Below, piece after piece: positions 8,901-16,146 of a DNA stretch of 64,000 bases; within the stretch, counting starts at the first letter, position 1, and each line of letters starts with the position of its first letter. The position numbers and the translations under genes were made by a program. The notes under the pieces are model-generated. The model did not search any database, had not been told where the DNA came from, and was given only the letters and a program-made list of their open reading frames with translations. Source of the DNA: Anaerolineae bacterium (GTDB taxonomy: Bacteria; Chloroflexota; Anaerolineae; Aggregatilineales; Phototrophicaceae). Where the stretch lies: NCBI GenBank assembly GCA_017303635.1, contig JAFLCG010000006.1, positions 1-64,000 of the forward strand, written 5' to 3'.

Positions 8901-9158
8901 TTCATCCGCGCAGAGATGGACAGCCTGTGGGGAGAAGTGCCACTGGCGAAGCAGCGCGAGATTGTGCGCGACCTAGCGACCGATCTCCAGAGCCTGCCCC
9001 AGTTAGGGCTGCACATCATCGGTGAAGGGGGCGATAAAGCCATGGAAGACTCGCCGCTGGCCCGCAAGCTAGAACAGAATTCGCAACAGCCCAAGTCGAC
9101 GCTGGAGTTGTATCGCTTCGTGGCGGGGTATTTCAAATCCCGGTCGGGGAACAGTTAA
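5973..9158 (+). CDS. Very large uncharacterised protein (1061 aa), possibly with a GAP1-N-like N-terminal region
   Basis: I do not recognise this gene with confidence. It is predicted soluble, without signal peptide or transmembrane segments, and largely alpha-helical. The first 230 residues (LEHFYYGQVVRNGTPEGDLQ, a helix-rich middle, then LLALLPQSARFGVTYATHT) recall the N-terminal domain of GTPase-associated protein 1 from bacterial conflict systems. That is only a visual impression. The rest looks like irregular helical repeats rich in Leu, Ala and Arg. AGGA just upstream favours the ATG at 5973 over a TTG at 5934. A TATAGTACAAT stretch near 5915-5925 may be the -10 region. It is not obviously part of an operon. 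Confidence 0.55.
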   Translation: MTASSVTYLLEHFYYGQVVRNGTPEGDLQLLAESKGITPEQIAEAVKLGLIPPVPDSPTGSWALIRGRNAVQFMLVQSMIGEMGQSMLHYILCPVDTLRGMGGNLRALLKLVQEKMPIYDQPGGPLAPLAFAQPEFPTVEEQIDEILDLMSVAHNRMDTLETMLAAIVQGVPLVVQNAPMDVTARIGLVQGLLALLPQSARFGVTYATHTLASTQTEAQVRFHSGGKLSRETLVYDWPTGKLAGKAIEDDYSRFIISQLRLDAELVSKQTRRLTAVAAWRIRRGEGLAEALAYGARRMRLDDALLGNQPVETADISKVLGEDPTLSDDLKIAYTRHLLAFALALGDVQHADPIAVMIRQQPDLERALQEQFKEAIPTGKAGVVFDAISRWLATPLGPVGKEWVELAHRAALAHMDGLVTTRDLPGISTFLEGIQKANPGIEINKVVPKLIEMALPLSIQNRDLNTTVFLLAVNHTDADILRKLIGAQRFIAGLPPAVGRIAPYLTGQDAGLAPSGLLMDTAGAFGDEWRDLLLIRLCEIAVRARRPDIIDVNALVGLMSLLRTAWGAQYGQTLGMIAKQMSTDEVLTRLESPGPTYLLQILLASGAYADLASELLHQSRLLYPADRQGEYVHMVRRVFTETPLATADVQTALRVVSEAGVRALPLTMAYIGALEGHDWSSDLDPVAEEATSLLFDNPGILKVIPPIAMIALLKFHITRGDIAKMVRVAGLLPDVAVREGSKGINLIGRMYKLMESPDERVQLARLELLRRYVRHAQDEDGRRAVTAFGREFGLRTQQVLEATYALKRLMGGMDMVGFADFLHITISLLQETAQVYVDKNQLPTVGALRSDLDSMSGGLNDEGRRTLAAEMIGLGKALVVVGDQAQGARTRDPERTIQTLLDGEGEPASVLEIFWIMGGYFTKGKRFALKLERPTGAHPFGPRSAPMLRDEVQIANTLLRSAIRAFPPDKKMTIAAEFIRAEMDSLWGEVPLAKQREIVRDLATDLQSLPQLGLHIIGEGGDKAMEDSPLARKLEQNSQQPKSTLELYRFVAGYFKSRSGNS

Positions 9159-9224
9159 GTGCTGATCGTTGGAAGTCAAACGCATGTATCTGTTATATGG
9201 AACCGAGCGCGGGACAGATAAACT

Positions 9225-9599
9225 ATGCCCCAACTTAGGCTCTATATGGATAAACACATTCCCAAAGCCATCACTTCCGAGCTTCGGAAACATGGCATTG
9301 ATGTAATCCGTTGTGAAGAGGTTGGGATGGGCGCTGCCTCTGACCTAGAGCATCTAGAGCACGCAAGCAGCGAAAATCGAATAGTAGTCACACATGACAA
9401 GGATTTTGCGAAGCTTCATGCCCAGTGGCAATCGAAGGCAAAGCCGCATAGTGGTATCATTTGTGTATCACGGCATCTGCAAGGTCAACATGGAATTGGC
9501 ACCATCGTCAAAAGCATTATCATGTATGATGACATGGTAGAAGGTGAAGCGGCTTCTATCAAAGAGGATTTTGAAAACCAGGTTGTCTATTTGAGTTGA
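9225..9599 (+). CDS. DUF5615 PIN-like toxin
   Basis: A 124-aa protein with the DUF5615 pattern: N-terminal LRLYMDKHIPKAITSELRKHG carries the first acidic residue, and VVTHDKDFAKL carries the second acidic pair typical of PIN-like (Mut7-C) ribonuclease folds. Family members act as toxins of type II modules related to VapC45. The next gene encodes a DUF433 protein and starts 12 bases after the stop. Here the toxin gene precedes the antitoxin gene, the reverse of the more usual order. The base composition is more AT-rich than in the preceding gene, consistent with transfer. Confidence 0.75.
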   Translation: MPQLRLYMDKHIPKAITSELRKHGIDVIRCEEVGMGAASDLEHLEHASSENRIVVTHDKDFAKLHAQWQSKAKPHSGIICVSRHLQGQHGIGTIVKSIIMYDDMVEGEAASIKEDFENQVVYLS

Positions 9600-9611
9600 G
9601 GAACGCGCATT

Positions 9612-9908
9612 GTGTTTGTCTCCATCAACCATATCGAACTCATCGACGGTGAACCCACCATTACCGGAACGAATATGACTGTCATGGACATTGCCGCCAT
9701 GTACGTAATGAATGGTTCATCCATCGAATGGATTATCAATGAATACGGCTTGAATCCCTCGCAGATACACGCGGCAATTGCCTACTATTACGATAACCGC
9801 GAAGCCATTGACCGGGCCATTGCAACCGAAGAAGCAGTGATGAAGGCCAGCGGCAACTCACTAGATACCCTTATCGAACGCGCCCGTGTCCGCCAGCAGA
9901 GCACATAA
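9612..9908 (+). CDS. DUF433 antitoxin-like protein
   Basis: A 98-aa protein of the DUF433 family, which is VapB45-like with a winged-helix fold. The opening HIELIDGEPTITGTNMTVMD and the helix-turn-helix-like YGLNPSQIHAAIAYYYDN are diagnostic. It starts with GTG at 9612. The Shine-Dalgarno GAGGAA overlaps the TGA stop of the upstream DUF5615 gene, so the two are translationally coupled. Its likely role is to neutralise the PIN-like toxin and bind the module's promoter. A symmetric hairpin follows immediately. Confidence 0.78.
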   Translation: MFVSINHIELIDGEPTITGTNMTVMDIAAMYVMNGSSIEWIINEYGLNPSQIHAAIAYYYDNREAIDRAIATEEAVMKASGNSLDTLIERARVRQQST

Positions 9909-9909
9909 A

Positions 9910-9939
9910 GGCAGGACGATCTGTTATGGTCGTCCTGCC
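9910..9939. terminator. Bidirectional hairpin terminator
   Basis: Perfect 10-bp stem GGCAGGACGA / TCGTCCTGCC with a 10-base loop between two convergent genes (DUF433 and L,D-transpeptidase). T-runs are weak, so termination is inferred from position and stem strength. Confidence 0.6.
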
Positions 9940-9953
9940 CCAGTGACCACCTT

Positions 9954-11009
9954 CTAAGACGGGTTGTACTGACCGGTGCTGTAGACATACACCGACAGGT
10001 CTTTGTCATCCGGCACCGAGCGATCCAGTTCATCCCGGCTCCATTCGTAGACCCAGTTGGCATCGGTGATGGACATGTTCACGCAGCCGTGGCTGTGCCG
10101 ATACCCGAAGCCATCATGCCAGTAGGTACCGTGCAGGGCGATATCGCCATCGAAGTACATCGTCCAGGGCACTTCCTGCAATGAGTAGAAATCCTCCTGC
10201 TGATAGGCACCGCTCATAGTGGTGCGTTCATACCGCAGGTAGACATTGAACAGCCCTTCGTTCGTCGGCCACTTCTCCAACCCGGACGAGATCAGCGTGG
10301 CGTAGACCGGAGTCTCCCCTTCATAGGCGATGAGAGTCTGCTCATACAAGTCAATGCCCACCCACTTGTAGGTTTCCACCTCTGCCGGTCGGGTTACCGG
10401 GGTGATCTTGGCGATATTGAACTGATGCACCCACTGTCCTGGCCCAATCTGATACCAGCGGAAACCATCGATTTCCACATAGGTGTACAGGTTGACCTTG
10501 GTATAGCGATAGAGGAACGGGTTGAAATCGGACGGATCGCCACCGGGGACTTCCGATGCGTTCAGATGCCGCATGATCCAGCCCATCGGGTAAGGCAGCG
10601 GCTCCCCTGGCAGGCGAACACCGGCATAGCGTGAGATCAGCACATCTTCGGACAGCACGTTGGAGGGAACCCACGCGTTGGTATCAATCTGTGTCCAGTC
10701 GCCCGCCAGGCTGTTGACCGTGACGTAACTGAAACCACCGCCGTGATCCGCGAGCAGGTTGCCGCCGGGCGCATCAAAGACCTGTGTGGGCTGGGTGACT
10801 TTCCGGTAGAGCCGGTCATAGATGAGCGAGTCATCAATCGGCAACTGGATGACGTTGGGTTCCGGATAGGCCGCCAGCACGTCATCCGGCAGCCCTTTGA
10901 TCGCCGGGTCACATCCCAGGATGGCGGTGCAGCTTTCCTGCGCGGTGGTGCTGGTGAAGGTGAGCAACAGCAGAACGAAAGTAGGAAGGATGAGCAAACG
11001 CTTCTTCAT
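9954..11009 (-). CDS. Secreted L,D-transpeptidase (YkuD domain)
   Basis: A 351-aa exported cell-wall enzyme that makes 3-3 peptidoglycan crosslinks or attaches proteins to peptidoglycan. A signal peptide occupies residues 1-24 (KKRLLILPTFVLLLLTF, cleavage after TTA). The middle contains SH3-like segments, for example THAT-like WTQIDTNAWVPSNVL. The C-terminal YkuD domain contains ALHGTYWHDGFGYRHSHGC, giving the catalytic His and Cys (Cys near residue 309), followed by VNMS. AGGAA lies about a dozen bases upstream of the ATG. It is transcribed alone and converges on the DUF433 gene. Confidence 0.9.
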   Translation of the reverse strand: MKKRLLILPTFVLLLLTFTSTTAQESCTAILGCDPAIKGLPDDVLAAYPEPNVIQLPIDDSLIYDRLYRKVTQPTQVFDAPGGNLLADHGGGFSYVTVNSLAGDWTQIDTNAWVPSNVLSEDVLISRYAGVRLPGEPLPYPMGWIMRHLNASEVPGGDPSDFNPFLYRYTKVNLYTYVEIDGFRWYQIGPGQWVHQFNIAKITPVTRPAEVETYKWVGIDLYEQTLIAYEGETPVYATLISSGLEKWPTNEGLFNVYLRYERTTMSGAYQQEDFYSLQEVPWTMYFDGDIALHGTYWHDGFGYRHSHGCVNMSITDANWVYEWSRDELDRSVPDDKDLSVYVYSTGQYNPS

Positions 11010-11209
11010 GACAGTTTTGTTCCTGGGCTATCGAACTGGATTGGAATTATTTACAGTATGCCGCAGGACGGCGCAACGCTCCATGCTGGATTCCCTACGG
11101 ATAACCTATGAGAAGCAGGTGGCATCTATTCAGGCGCTGCGATTTGTAATCCAGTCGAACCAGTTCTATAGTCTGACCGCATTGGATACACGACAAAAGT
11201 TGATCACCT

Positions 11210-11998
11210 ATGAACTCTATCCTCACCCAAACTCGTGGGTCGTTGTTTGAAATCATCCTCAACCGACCGGAACGCCGCAACGCCATCGACTGGCCGATGT
11301 TACAGGCGCTGGGGGCGGCCATCGACCAAGCGGAACAAACATCGGGGATACGTGCCATCCTCATCCGAGCAGAGGGGGCCGCCTTCTCGGTGGGACTCGA
11401 TCTCACAGGGTTGCAAAGCATCATCGAACAGTTCGGGGAACGCTGGCGGGAAAACCTCTTTCCAGTCACAAGCGCTATGCAGCAGATTCTCAATCGCGTC
11501 GAAAACTGTTCGCTGCCGACCATTGCGCTCCTTCAGGGTTACTGCCTGGGTCTGGGCATGGAACTGGCCTTGGCCTGTGACTTCCGTATTGCGGCAGAAG
11601 GCTCCCGACTCGGCCTTCCCGAAACTCGGCTGGGACTCATCCCGGATGTGGGCGGCACCACCCGCCTGACGCGTTTGGTCGGGGCCGGACGCGCCAAAGA
11701 ACTGATTATGACGGGCAAGCAGATTGATACCGGGCTGGCGGATCGCTGGGGTCTGGTCAATCACGTCGTCCCGGCGGCTGACCTACTGGCAAAGGGTGAG
11801 TCGCTGGCGGCGGAATTGGCGGAAGCCGCACCGCTGGCGGTGAGCTATGCCAAGCGGGTCATCAATGAACTCGGTGATGTGCAGCGTGGCCTAAATGCCG
11901 AGTCGTGGGCGCAGAGCGTCCTCATGCGGTCGCAGGATTTTGAGATCGGTGCCGCGGCTGTGCTGACCAAGCAGAAACCAGAGTGGACAGGAAAGTAG
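11210..11998 (+). CDS. Enoyl-CoA hydratase/isomerase (crotonase family)
   Basis: A cytoplasmic 262-aa crotonase. The oxyanion-hole segments are AAFSVGLDL and YCLGLGMELALACDF. Both glutamates expected of a hydratase are present, in GMEL and in LPETRLGLIPDVGGT. It probably hydrates trans-2-enoyl-CoA in beta-oxidation or an amino-acid catabolic route, but the substrate cannot be told from the sequence. No other beta-oxidation genes are adjacent. The stop codon at 11996-11998 runs straight into a seven-copy heptamer repeat. The ribosome site is weak. Confidence 0.88.
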   Translation: MNSILTQTRGSLFEIILNRPERRNAIDWPMLQALGAAIDQAEQTSGIRAILIRAEGAAFSVGLDLTGLQSIIEQFGERWRENLFPVTSAMQQILNRVENCSLPTIALLQGYCLGLGMELALACDFRIAAEGSRLGLPETRLGLIPDVGGTTRLTRLVGAGRAKELIMTGKQIDTGLADRWGLVNHVVPAADLLAKGESLAAELAEAAPLAVSYAKRVINELGDVQRGLNAESWAQSVLMRSQDFEIGAAAVLTKQKPEWTGK

Positions 11999-12046
11999 TG
12001 GTCAGTGGTCAGTGGTCAGTGGTCAGTGGTCAGTGGTCAGTGGTCA
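11998..12046. repeat. Tandem heptamer (GTGGTCA) x 7
   Basis: Seven perfect copies of GTGGTCA begin at the last base of the crotonase stop codon. Degenerate relatives (TGGTTAG, TGGCTAG, TGGTCAG) directly follow the stops of other genes here, for example at 12146, 18541 and 37081. Confidence 0.9.
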
Positions 12047-12146
12047 GTGAATATTCTAACATCCCGGCGTTAGGTAAGCGGGATTGCCCCTCCCCAATCC
12101 ACCATTGGGCACATCATAGAGACATGCTTTCACCAACCACTGACTA

Positions 12147-12773
12147 CTAGCCACCAGCCACTTCCCTCCGGTAATGCCGCCGGGCCTTGGCACGATTGCC
12201 ACAGTCGTCCATGTCACACCAGCGGCGTGTGTGATTGCGGCTGGTATCGAGGAACAGCCAACCACAGTCCTCGGCGGGGCACTGCCGCAGCAACCGCAGC
12301 GCTGGTGAAGCCAGCAAATCGGCGGCGGCGCGGGCCAGCGGCCACAGCGGACGGTCGAGGGCGTCCGAGTCACCTGCCCACCCCCAGCGGAACCCTTCCC
12401 CTTCAGGTTCGATCTGCAAATGGGGCTGGCAGGCCGCCAAAACGGCATTGAGATACGCCAGTGCCTCGGTCGCAGGCGGCTGCTTCCCGGCAATCGCGCT
12501 GAAGATCGCATAGATGGCGGCCCGGAGTGCCAGCGCCTGTTGAAACGCGTGGGCAGCGGCGACGGGCTGCCGGGCGGCCACATGCCGCAAATGCTCGACC
12601 TGAGCCCCCTCCAGCAAGCCGACCCGCCCCACCCAATCCAGCAAATCAGCATAGCTCCGCAGCCAATCGGCGACGATGACACCCGCTTGATGGTCGCAGG
12701 TATTGGCGAAATCCAGCGCCATATCACCGGCTACACGCTTGAGCTCCAGGATCGTTTCACTATCACCAGCCAT
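12147..12773 (-). CDS. ABATE/CGNR zinc-finger transcriptional regulator
   Basis: A 208-aa DNA-binding protein. The N-terminal two thirds form the ABATE-like helical domain that opens with ALDFANTCDH. The C-terminus carries the CGNR zinc finger: CPAEDCGWLFLD, then RRWCDMDDCGNRAKARRHY with the defining CGNR motif. It is divergently oriented to the EamA exporter gene. A GGTTAGA/TCTAACC inverted repeat lies 27-56 bases upstream of its start and inside the exporter's promoter. I infer that it represses both itself and the exporter. Confidence 0.88.
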   Translation of the reverse strand: MAGDSETILELKRVAGDMALDFANTCDHQAGVIVADWLRSYADLLDWVGRVGLLEGAQVEHLRHVAARQPVAAAHAFQQALALRAAIYAIFSAIAGKQPPATEALAYLNAVLAACQPHLQIEPEGEGFRWGWAGDSDALDRPLWPLARAAADLLASPALRLLRQCPAEDCGWLFLDTSRNHTRRWCDMDDCGNRAKARRHYRREVAGG

Positions 12774-12794
12774 TTTCTAACCCCTTATTACCAT

Positions 12795-12829
12795 TTGACA
12801 GGTTAGATCATTTCCGCTATTGTCTAACC
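12795..12829 (+). promoter_or_regulatory. Promoter with embedded operator for the EamA gene
   Basis: TTGACA (12795-12800), a 17-base spacer, then TATTGT (12818-12823) form a good sigma-70-type promoter reading toward 13109. The inverted repeat GGTTAGA (12801-12807) / TCTAACC (12823-12829) fills the spacer and -10 region, an ideal place for a repressor such as the divergent CGNR protein. Confidence 0.55.
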
Positions 12830-12978
12830 AGTATACGTCATTATGCCGGTTATGTCATTTCAGCCACCGCCAGACTCCGGGGACAACAAGCCCACTAAAG
12901 GGGCTGATGGAAGGACCTGGTTGTGCTGAGTTCTTGCTTCAGACTTCGTTAGCTTCAGGCCATTGCTTGCCCGTATGT

Positions 12979-13099
12979 CCTAATGAGGTTTGACAGGCAA
13001 GATCAGATGGATGGATATACGGGCGAAGACGCCACGCTACGCGCCGCCCCTACGAGCCGGAATGGTCATTACCGAAGATGGTCATCAAATCTCATCAGG
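12979..13099. repeat. Second copy of the 121-bp CCTAATGAG element
   Basis: Ends are CCTAATGAGGTTTGACAGG and GTCATCAAATCTCATCAGG, an inverted repeat. The length equals that of the copy at 1858-1978. Its right end supplies the AGGA ribosome-binding site of the EamA gene. Confidence 0.65.
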
Positions 13100-13108
13100 A
13101 ATCATTCT

Positions 13109-14035
13109 ATGAAAAGCGCCACTCAGACATCCCACCCCAACCGCGCATTCCAGATGGGCGCACTGGCCATGGTAACCTCCGCCGCCTGCTGGGGATTCGG
13201 CACGGTCCTGAGTAAAGCGACACTTGAAGCGATCCCACCCGTGAGCCTGCTGGTGGTGCAGCTGCTGGCGAGCAGCGTTACCCTGTGGTTGGTGACGGTC
13301 CTGCGGGGCATACCGTTCACCCGACGCGATCTGAAACATGGACGAACGGGGCTGCTGGAGCCCGGGTTGGCTTACCTGGCCGGGCTGATCGGTCTGCAAC
13401 TGACTTCGGCCAGCAATGCGGCGCTGATCGGGGCGCTGGAGCCGTTCATCATTCTGGTGTTGGCCTATGTGTTCCTCAAGGAGCGCATCCGGCGCGAGGT
13501 GCAGGTGCTGATGGGGCTGGCTATCCTCGGCACGCTGCTGGTGACCGGGGCCGATCTGCTGATCGGCGGCGCAGGCGATTGGCGAGGCGATCTGCTGGAA
13601 TTGATCGGGGTGAGCGCCGCGGCAGGCTATGTCATCCTCAGTCGAAACAGCGTGGTCGAGGTCGCGCCCGTGCCGCTGGCCGCCATGCAGCAGAGCTTTG
13701 GCCTGCTATGTGCGCTGCTGGCGCTGCCGGTCGCGCTGCTGCTGGGCGAACGCAGCCTGATCGCCGATGTACCCCTATCCCTGTGGGTGATCGGCGGCAT
13801 CACCGGCGTGGTGCAGTATGCCGCCGCTTTTACCTTCTATCTGATCGCGCTCCAACGCATCCCGGCGACGACAGCCGCCCTCTTCCTGACGCTCATCCCA
13901 GTGTTCGGCGTCAGCGGGGCTGCGCTGTTCCTGGGTGAAGTGCTACTGCCCATCCAGATGATTGGCGGCGGGTTGATCGTCGGGGCGCTGGTGCTGTTCT
14001 ATGTGCGGCAGGCGACGTCAGAGAACAATCCGTGA
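13109..14035 (+). CDS. EamA/DMT-family transporter
   Basis: A 308-aa inner-membrane protein with about ten transmembrane helices in two EamA repeats. The first repeat opens with MGALAMVTSAACWGFGTVLS; the second lies around residues 160-290. The family exports metabolites, often amino acids or drugs, and the substrate cannot be read from the sequence. I selected the ATG at 13109, preceded by AGGAA in the end of a repeat element; the longer frame from 12983 lies within that element. Divergent to the CGNR regulator, with an operator-like palindrome in the promoter. Confidence 0.88.
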   Translation: MKSATQTSHPNRAFQMGALAMVTSAACWGFGTVLSKATLEAIPPVSLLVVQLLASSVTLWLVTVLRGIPFTRRDLKHGRTGLLEPGLAYLAGLIGLQLTSASNAALIGALEPFIILVLAYVFLKERIRREVQVLMGLAILGTLLVTGADLLIGGAGDWRGDLLELIGVSAAAGYVILSRNSVVEVAPVPLAAMQQSFGLLCALLALPVALLLGERSLIADVPLSLWVIGGITGVVQYAAAFTFYLIALQRIPATTAALFLTLIPVFGVSGAALFLGEVLLPIQMIGGGLIVGALVLFYVRQATSENNP

Positions 14036-14040
14036 TAGAG

Positions 14041-14427
14041 CTACCAGATGACCTTCAGGGGGTATCTCGAAAACATGGAATCGCGGCTGAGGATGGGTAT
14101 GCCTTCGGAGAGGGATTGAGCAATCAACAGCCGATCAAACGGATCACGATGGTGGAGCGGTAGGCGATCAAGGGCGAAGATATGTCGTAATTCTATAGGC
14201 AGTAGCATTAATTGATTGGTTTGCTGCTGTGCCTGAATATAAGTCGTCAAGGGTGTTGTGAGTTGCAGTTTTCCGATCTGTACCTTGATTTGGATTTCCC
14301 ACACACTGGCATAACTCAATAGCGGGATGTTATTGGGATCGGCAAGTGTGGCGGCGGCAGTCGCTGAAAGTTGAGCCGGATCGGAGTCGAGCCACAGAAA
14401 AGTGTGCGTGTCCAGCAAGAATTTCAC
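14041..14427 (-). CDS. Type II toxin, PIN-domain ribonuclease (VapC-like)
   Basis: A 128-aa PIN-domain protein with FLLDTHTFLWLDSD holding the first Asp, ASVWEIQIKVQIGKL with the conserved Glu, and HHRDPFDRLLIAQS plus ILSRDSMFSRY with the last acidic residues. This pattern is typical of PIN toxins that cleave tRNA or mRNA. Its start overlaps the stop of the upstream antitoxin gene by 4 bases, so the two form an operon. The end lies close to the convergent EamA stop. Confidence 0.87.
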   Translation of the reverse strand: MKFLLDTHTFLWLDSDPAQLSATAAATLADPNNIPLLSYASVWEIQIKVQIGKLQLTTPLTTYIQAQQQTNQLMLLPIELRHIFALDRLPLHHRDPFDRLLIAQSLSEGIPILSRDSMFSRYPLKVIW

Positions 14428-14750
14428 GGAGCCTGGCCTTCACCAAACCAGAATTCATCAGGCAACTCCGCATCAAAATCGTCGCTCATCCACATACTGC
14501 CTGCGTGCAATCCCAGCACACGTTGTCCGGCTACACCCGACTCCATCCTTGCAATGGACGCCTTGATGACCTGCTCAATTTCGTCATCGGAAGGATAGGG
14601 TCGGAACTCGACCCTGAAGGCAGATTGACCGTGTTGACTCAATTCCTCTTGCAGCGCGTCGATCATGATCTGGCGCAAATTCAGGCGAGCATCTTGCACC
14701 TGCTTGACCAATTCCTGTGGAAGTTCAATATGAACGGTTGTTTCGCCCAT
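14424..14750 (-). CDS. Antitoxin partner of the PIN toxin
   Basis: A 108-aa protein that opens METTVHIELPQEL-like (MGETTVHIELPQELVKQVQD), a ribbon-helix-helix-style start, followed by an acidic C-terminal half with DDEIEQVIKAS and DDFDAELPDEFWF. The second half probably wraps around the toxin. I chose the ATG at 14750 with a GAGGG ribosome site; the frame continues to a TTG at 14765. TATTATAGT upstream on the minus strand may be the -10 box. Confidence 0.72.
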   Translation of the reverse strand: MGETTVHIELPQELVKQVQDARLNLRQIMIDALQEELSQHGQSAFRVEFRPYPSDDEIEQVIKASIARMESGVAGQRVLGLHAGSMWMSDDFDAELPDEFWFGEGQAP

Positions 14751-14868
14751 GATAACCACCCTCAACTACGTATGCTTCCCACTATAATACACCTTCGCAA
14801 CTCGAGAAACGGCACATGAAAGGCGTAGCAATGCCCGGTACACTCCATCATCCAAAGACCACTATGCA

Positions 14869-15252
14869 TTAAAGATTATCAAAGTGCTCCTGTTTGACCC
14901 GCTGCTCCAGTTGTGCCCAATCTTCTGTGTGGCTCAACCAGCGGCGGATGGGCAGACGCTGTGGAATACCATTGGAGACTGCCAGCAGACGCCCCTCCTC
15001 GATCCGCAGAGACTGGTAGGGAAAGTTACGCTTCACCGGGCCGTACAACGCGGGCAGCACGACCTGATTCGCTTCGACATGGAAGTAGGGACGAGTCCAG
15101 TAACCGACGGTGATGACGATCAGGATGACCCCGATCACCAGCGATACATTGAAGTTGCGTGTGAGTAGAACCAGCCAGATCCCTAATACCAGATTGACTC
15201 CGCAAAAGAGGGCCATCAGCCCGGCCACCAGCCGATTGTAGCGAACGATCAA
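14869..15252 (-). CDS. Small membrane protein with two TM helices and a PH-like tail
   Basis: A 127-aa protein of unknown function. Two transmembrane helices lie near residues 9-29 (LMALFCGVNLVLGIWLVLL) and 35-52, followed by a soluble beta-rich portion (VLPALYGPVKRNFPYQSLRIEE) resembling bacterial PH domains. It starts with TTG at 15252, supported by a perfect AGGAGG six bases upstream. No operon partner is evident. Confidence 0.65.
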   Translation of the reverse strand: MIVRYNRLVAGLMALFCGVNLVLGIWLVLLTRNFNVSLVIGVILIVITVGYWTRPYFHVEANQVVLPALYGPVKRNFPYQSLRIEEGRLLAVSNGIPQRLPIRRWLSHTEDWAQLEQRVKQEHFDNL

Positions 15253-15316
15253 GCGCGACCTCCTGGAACAAAGTTAAGCGGGCGGACATGCCACCGCGGA
15301 CGGTGTTAGTCCTCCC

Positions 15317-16012
15317 CTACGGCTCACTATATAACAGCTTTTCCAGATGCGCCTGCACACCAGGCCACTCGCGGTCGAGTACCCGGTACCAGGCCGTATC
15401 CCGATTGCGGCCCTTGATGATGAAGTGGCTTTCCTGAATCCCCTCGAACTGGAAGCCCATCCGCAGGGCGGCCCGCATCGAGCGTTCATTGAGGGCATTG
15501 CACTTCCACTCAACCCGCCGGTAGCCAAGGTCGAAGGCGTGGCGCAGCATCAGGTAGGTGGCTTCCGTATTGGCGGGCGTGCGCTGGGCAATCGGGCTAT
15601 ACCAGATGCTCCCCAGTTCGATCTTGAGGTGTGCCGGGATGCTGTTCATGTAGGTCGCCACACCCACCGGGTGATCCAGCGCCCGGTCAACCACGGTGAA
15701 CGGCAGCGCTGCCGGGCCGTCGTTGCCGCGTAGGTAGGCTTTCATGGCCTCCAAATCGGCGAACGGGCCACCCAGCATGAAGCGCCAGATGAGCGCATCG
15801 GCATCGTAGGCCGGGATGTGGCGCTCGCCCAGGGTAAGCGACTCGCCGTTGGAGATGCGGTAGAGCGCCTCGGCATCCCGTTCCACATCCAGCGGACGCA
15901 GTTCGACAAAGCGCCCGGTCAGCGTGAGCGACTCCGGCTTGACCGGCAGCGCGGCGATGCGGGCGAGGACTTCAGGCGGCAACGGGTCGTGCAGGGGGAG
16001 AATGTCGGTCAT
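15317..16012 (-). CDS. GNAT-family N-acetyltransferase (RimJ/RimL-like)
   Basis: A 231-aa acetyltransferase. The N-terminal GRFVELRPLDVERDAEALYR, the central LGSIWYSPIAQRTPANTEA and the MRAALRMGFQFEGIQE segment are typical of the RimJ/RimL branch, which acetylates protein N-termini or small amines with acetyl-CoA. The substrate is unknown. The gene is on the minus strand, downstream of the M42 peptidase after a hairpin-rich spacer. Confidence 0.85.
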   Translation of the reverse strand: MTDILPLHDPLPPEVLARIAALPVKPESLTLTGRFVELRPLDVERDAEALYRISNGESLTLGERHIPAYDADALIWRFMLGGPFADLEAMKAYLRGNDGPAALPFTVVDRALDHPVGVATYMNSIPAHLKIELGSIWYSPIAQRTPANTEATYLMLRHAFDLGYRRVEWKCNALNERSMRAALRMGFQFEGIQESHFIIKGRNRDTAWYRVLDREWPGVQAHLEKLLYSEP

Positions 16013-16042
16013 GGATTAGAGCTTTCGATAGGGTAAATGCAA

Positions 16043-16092
16043 AAAGGGAACCCCTATCCCCCGACCCCTTTCCCCGCACGCGGAGAAAGGGG
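16043..16092. repeat. Degenerate CCCCTTTCCCC/GGGGAAAGG hairpin repeat
   Basis: An imperfect hairpin pairing CCCCTTTCCCCGC with GCGGAGAAAGGGG, related to the better-formed copies at 17690-17760 and 61934-61990. It lies between convergent-spaced minus-strand genes and may aid termination. Confidence 0.45.
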
Positions 16093-16146
16093 AGTTCAGA
16101 ACGTGAAACGGCGAGATTTTGGATATAGCTCGAATTGGGGGTGAGG

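Noticed and set aside
11998..12046. Possible CRISPR or iteron array
   Set aside because: A pure 7-bp tandem repeat without spacers, and no replication gene nearby.
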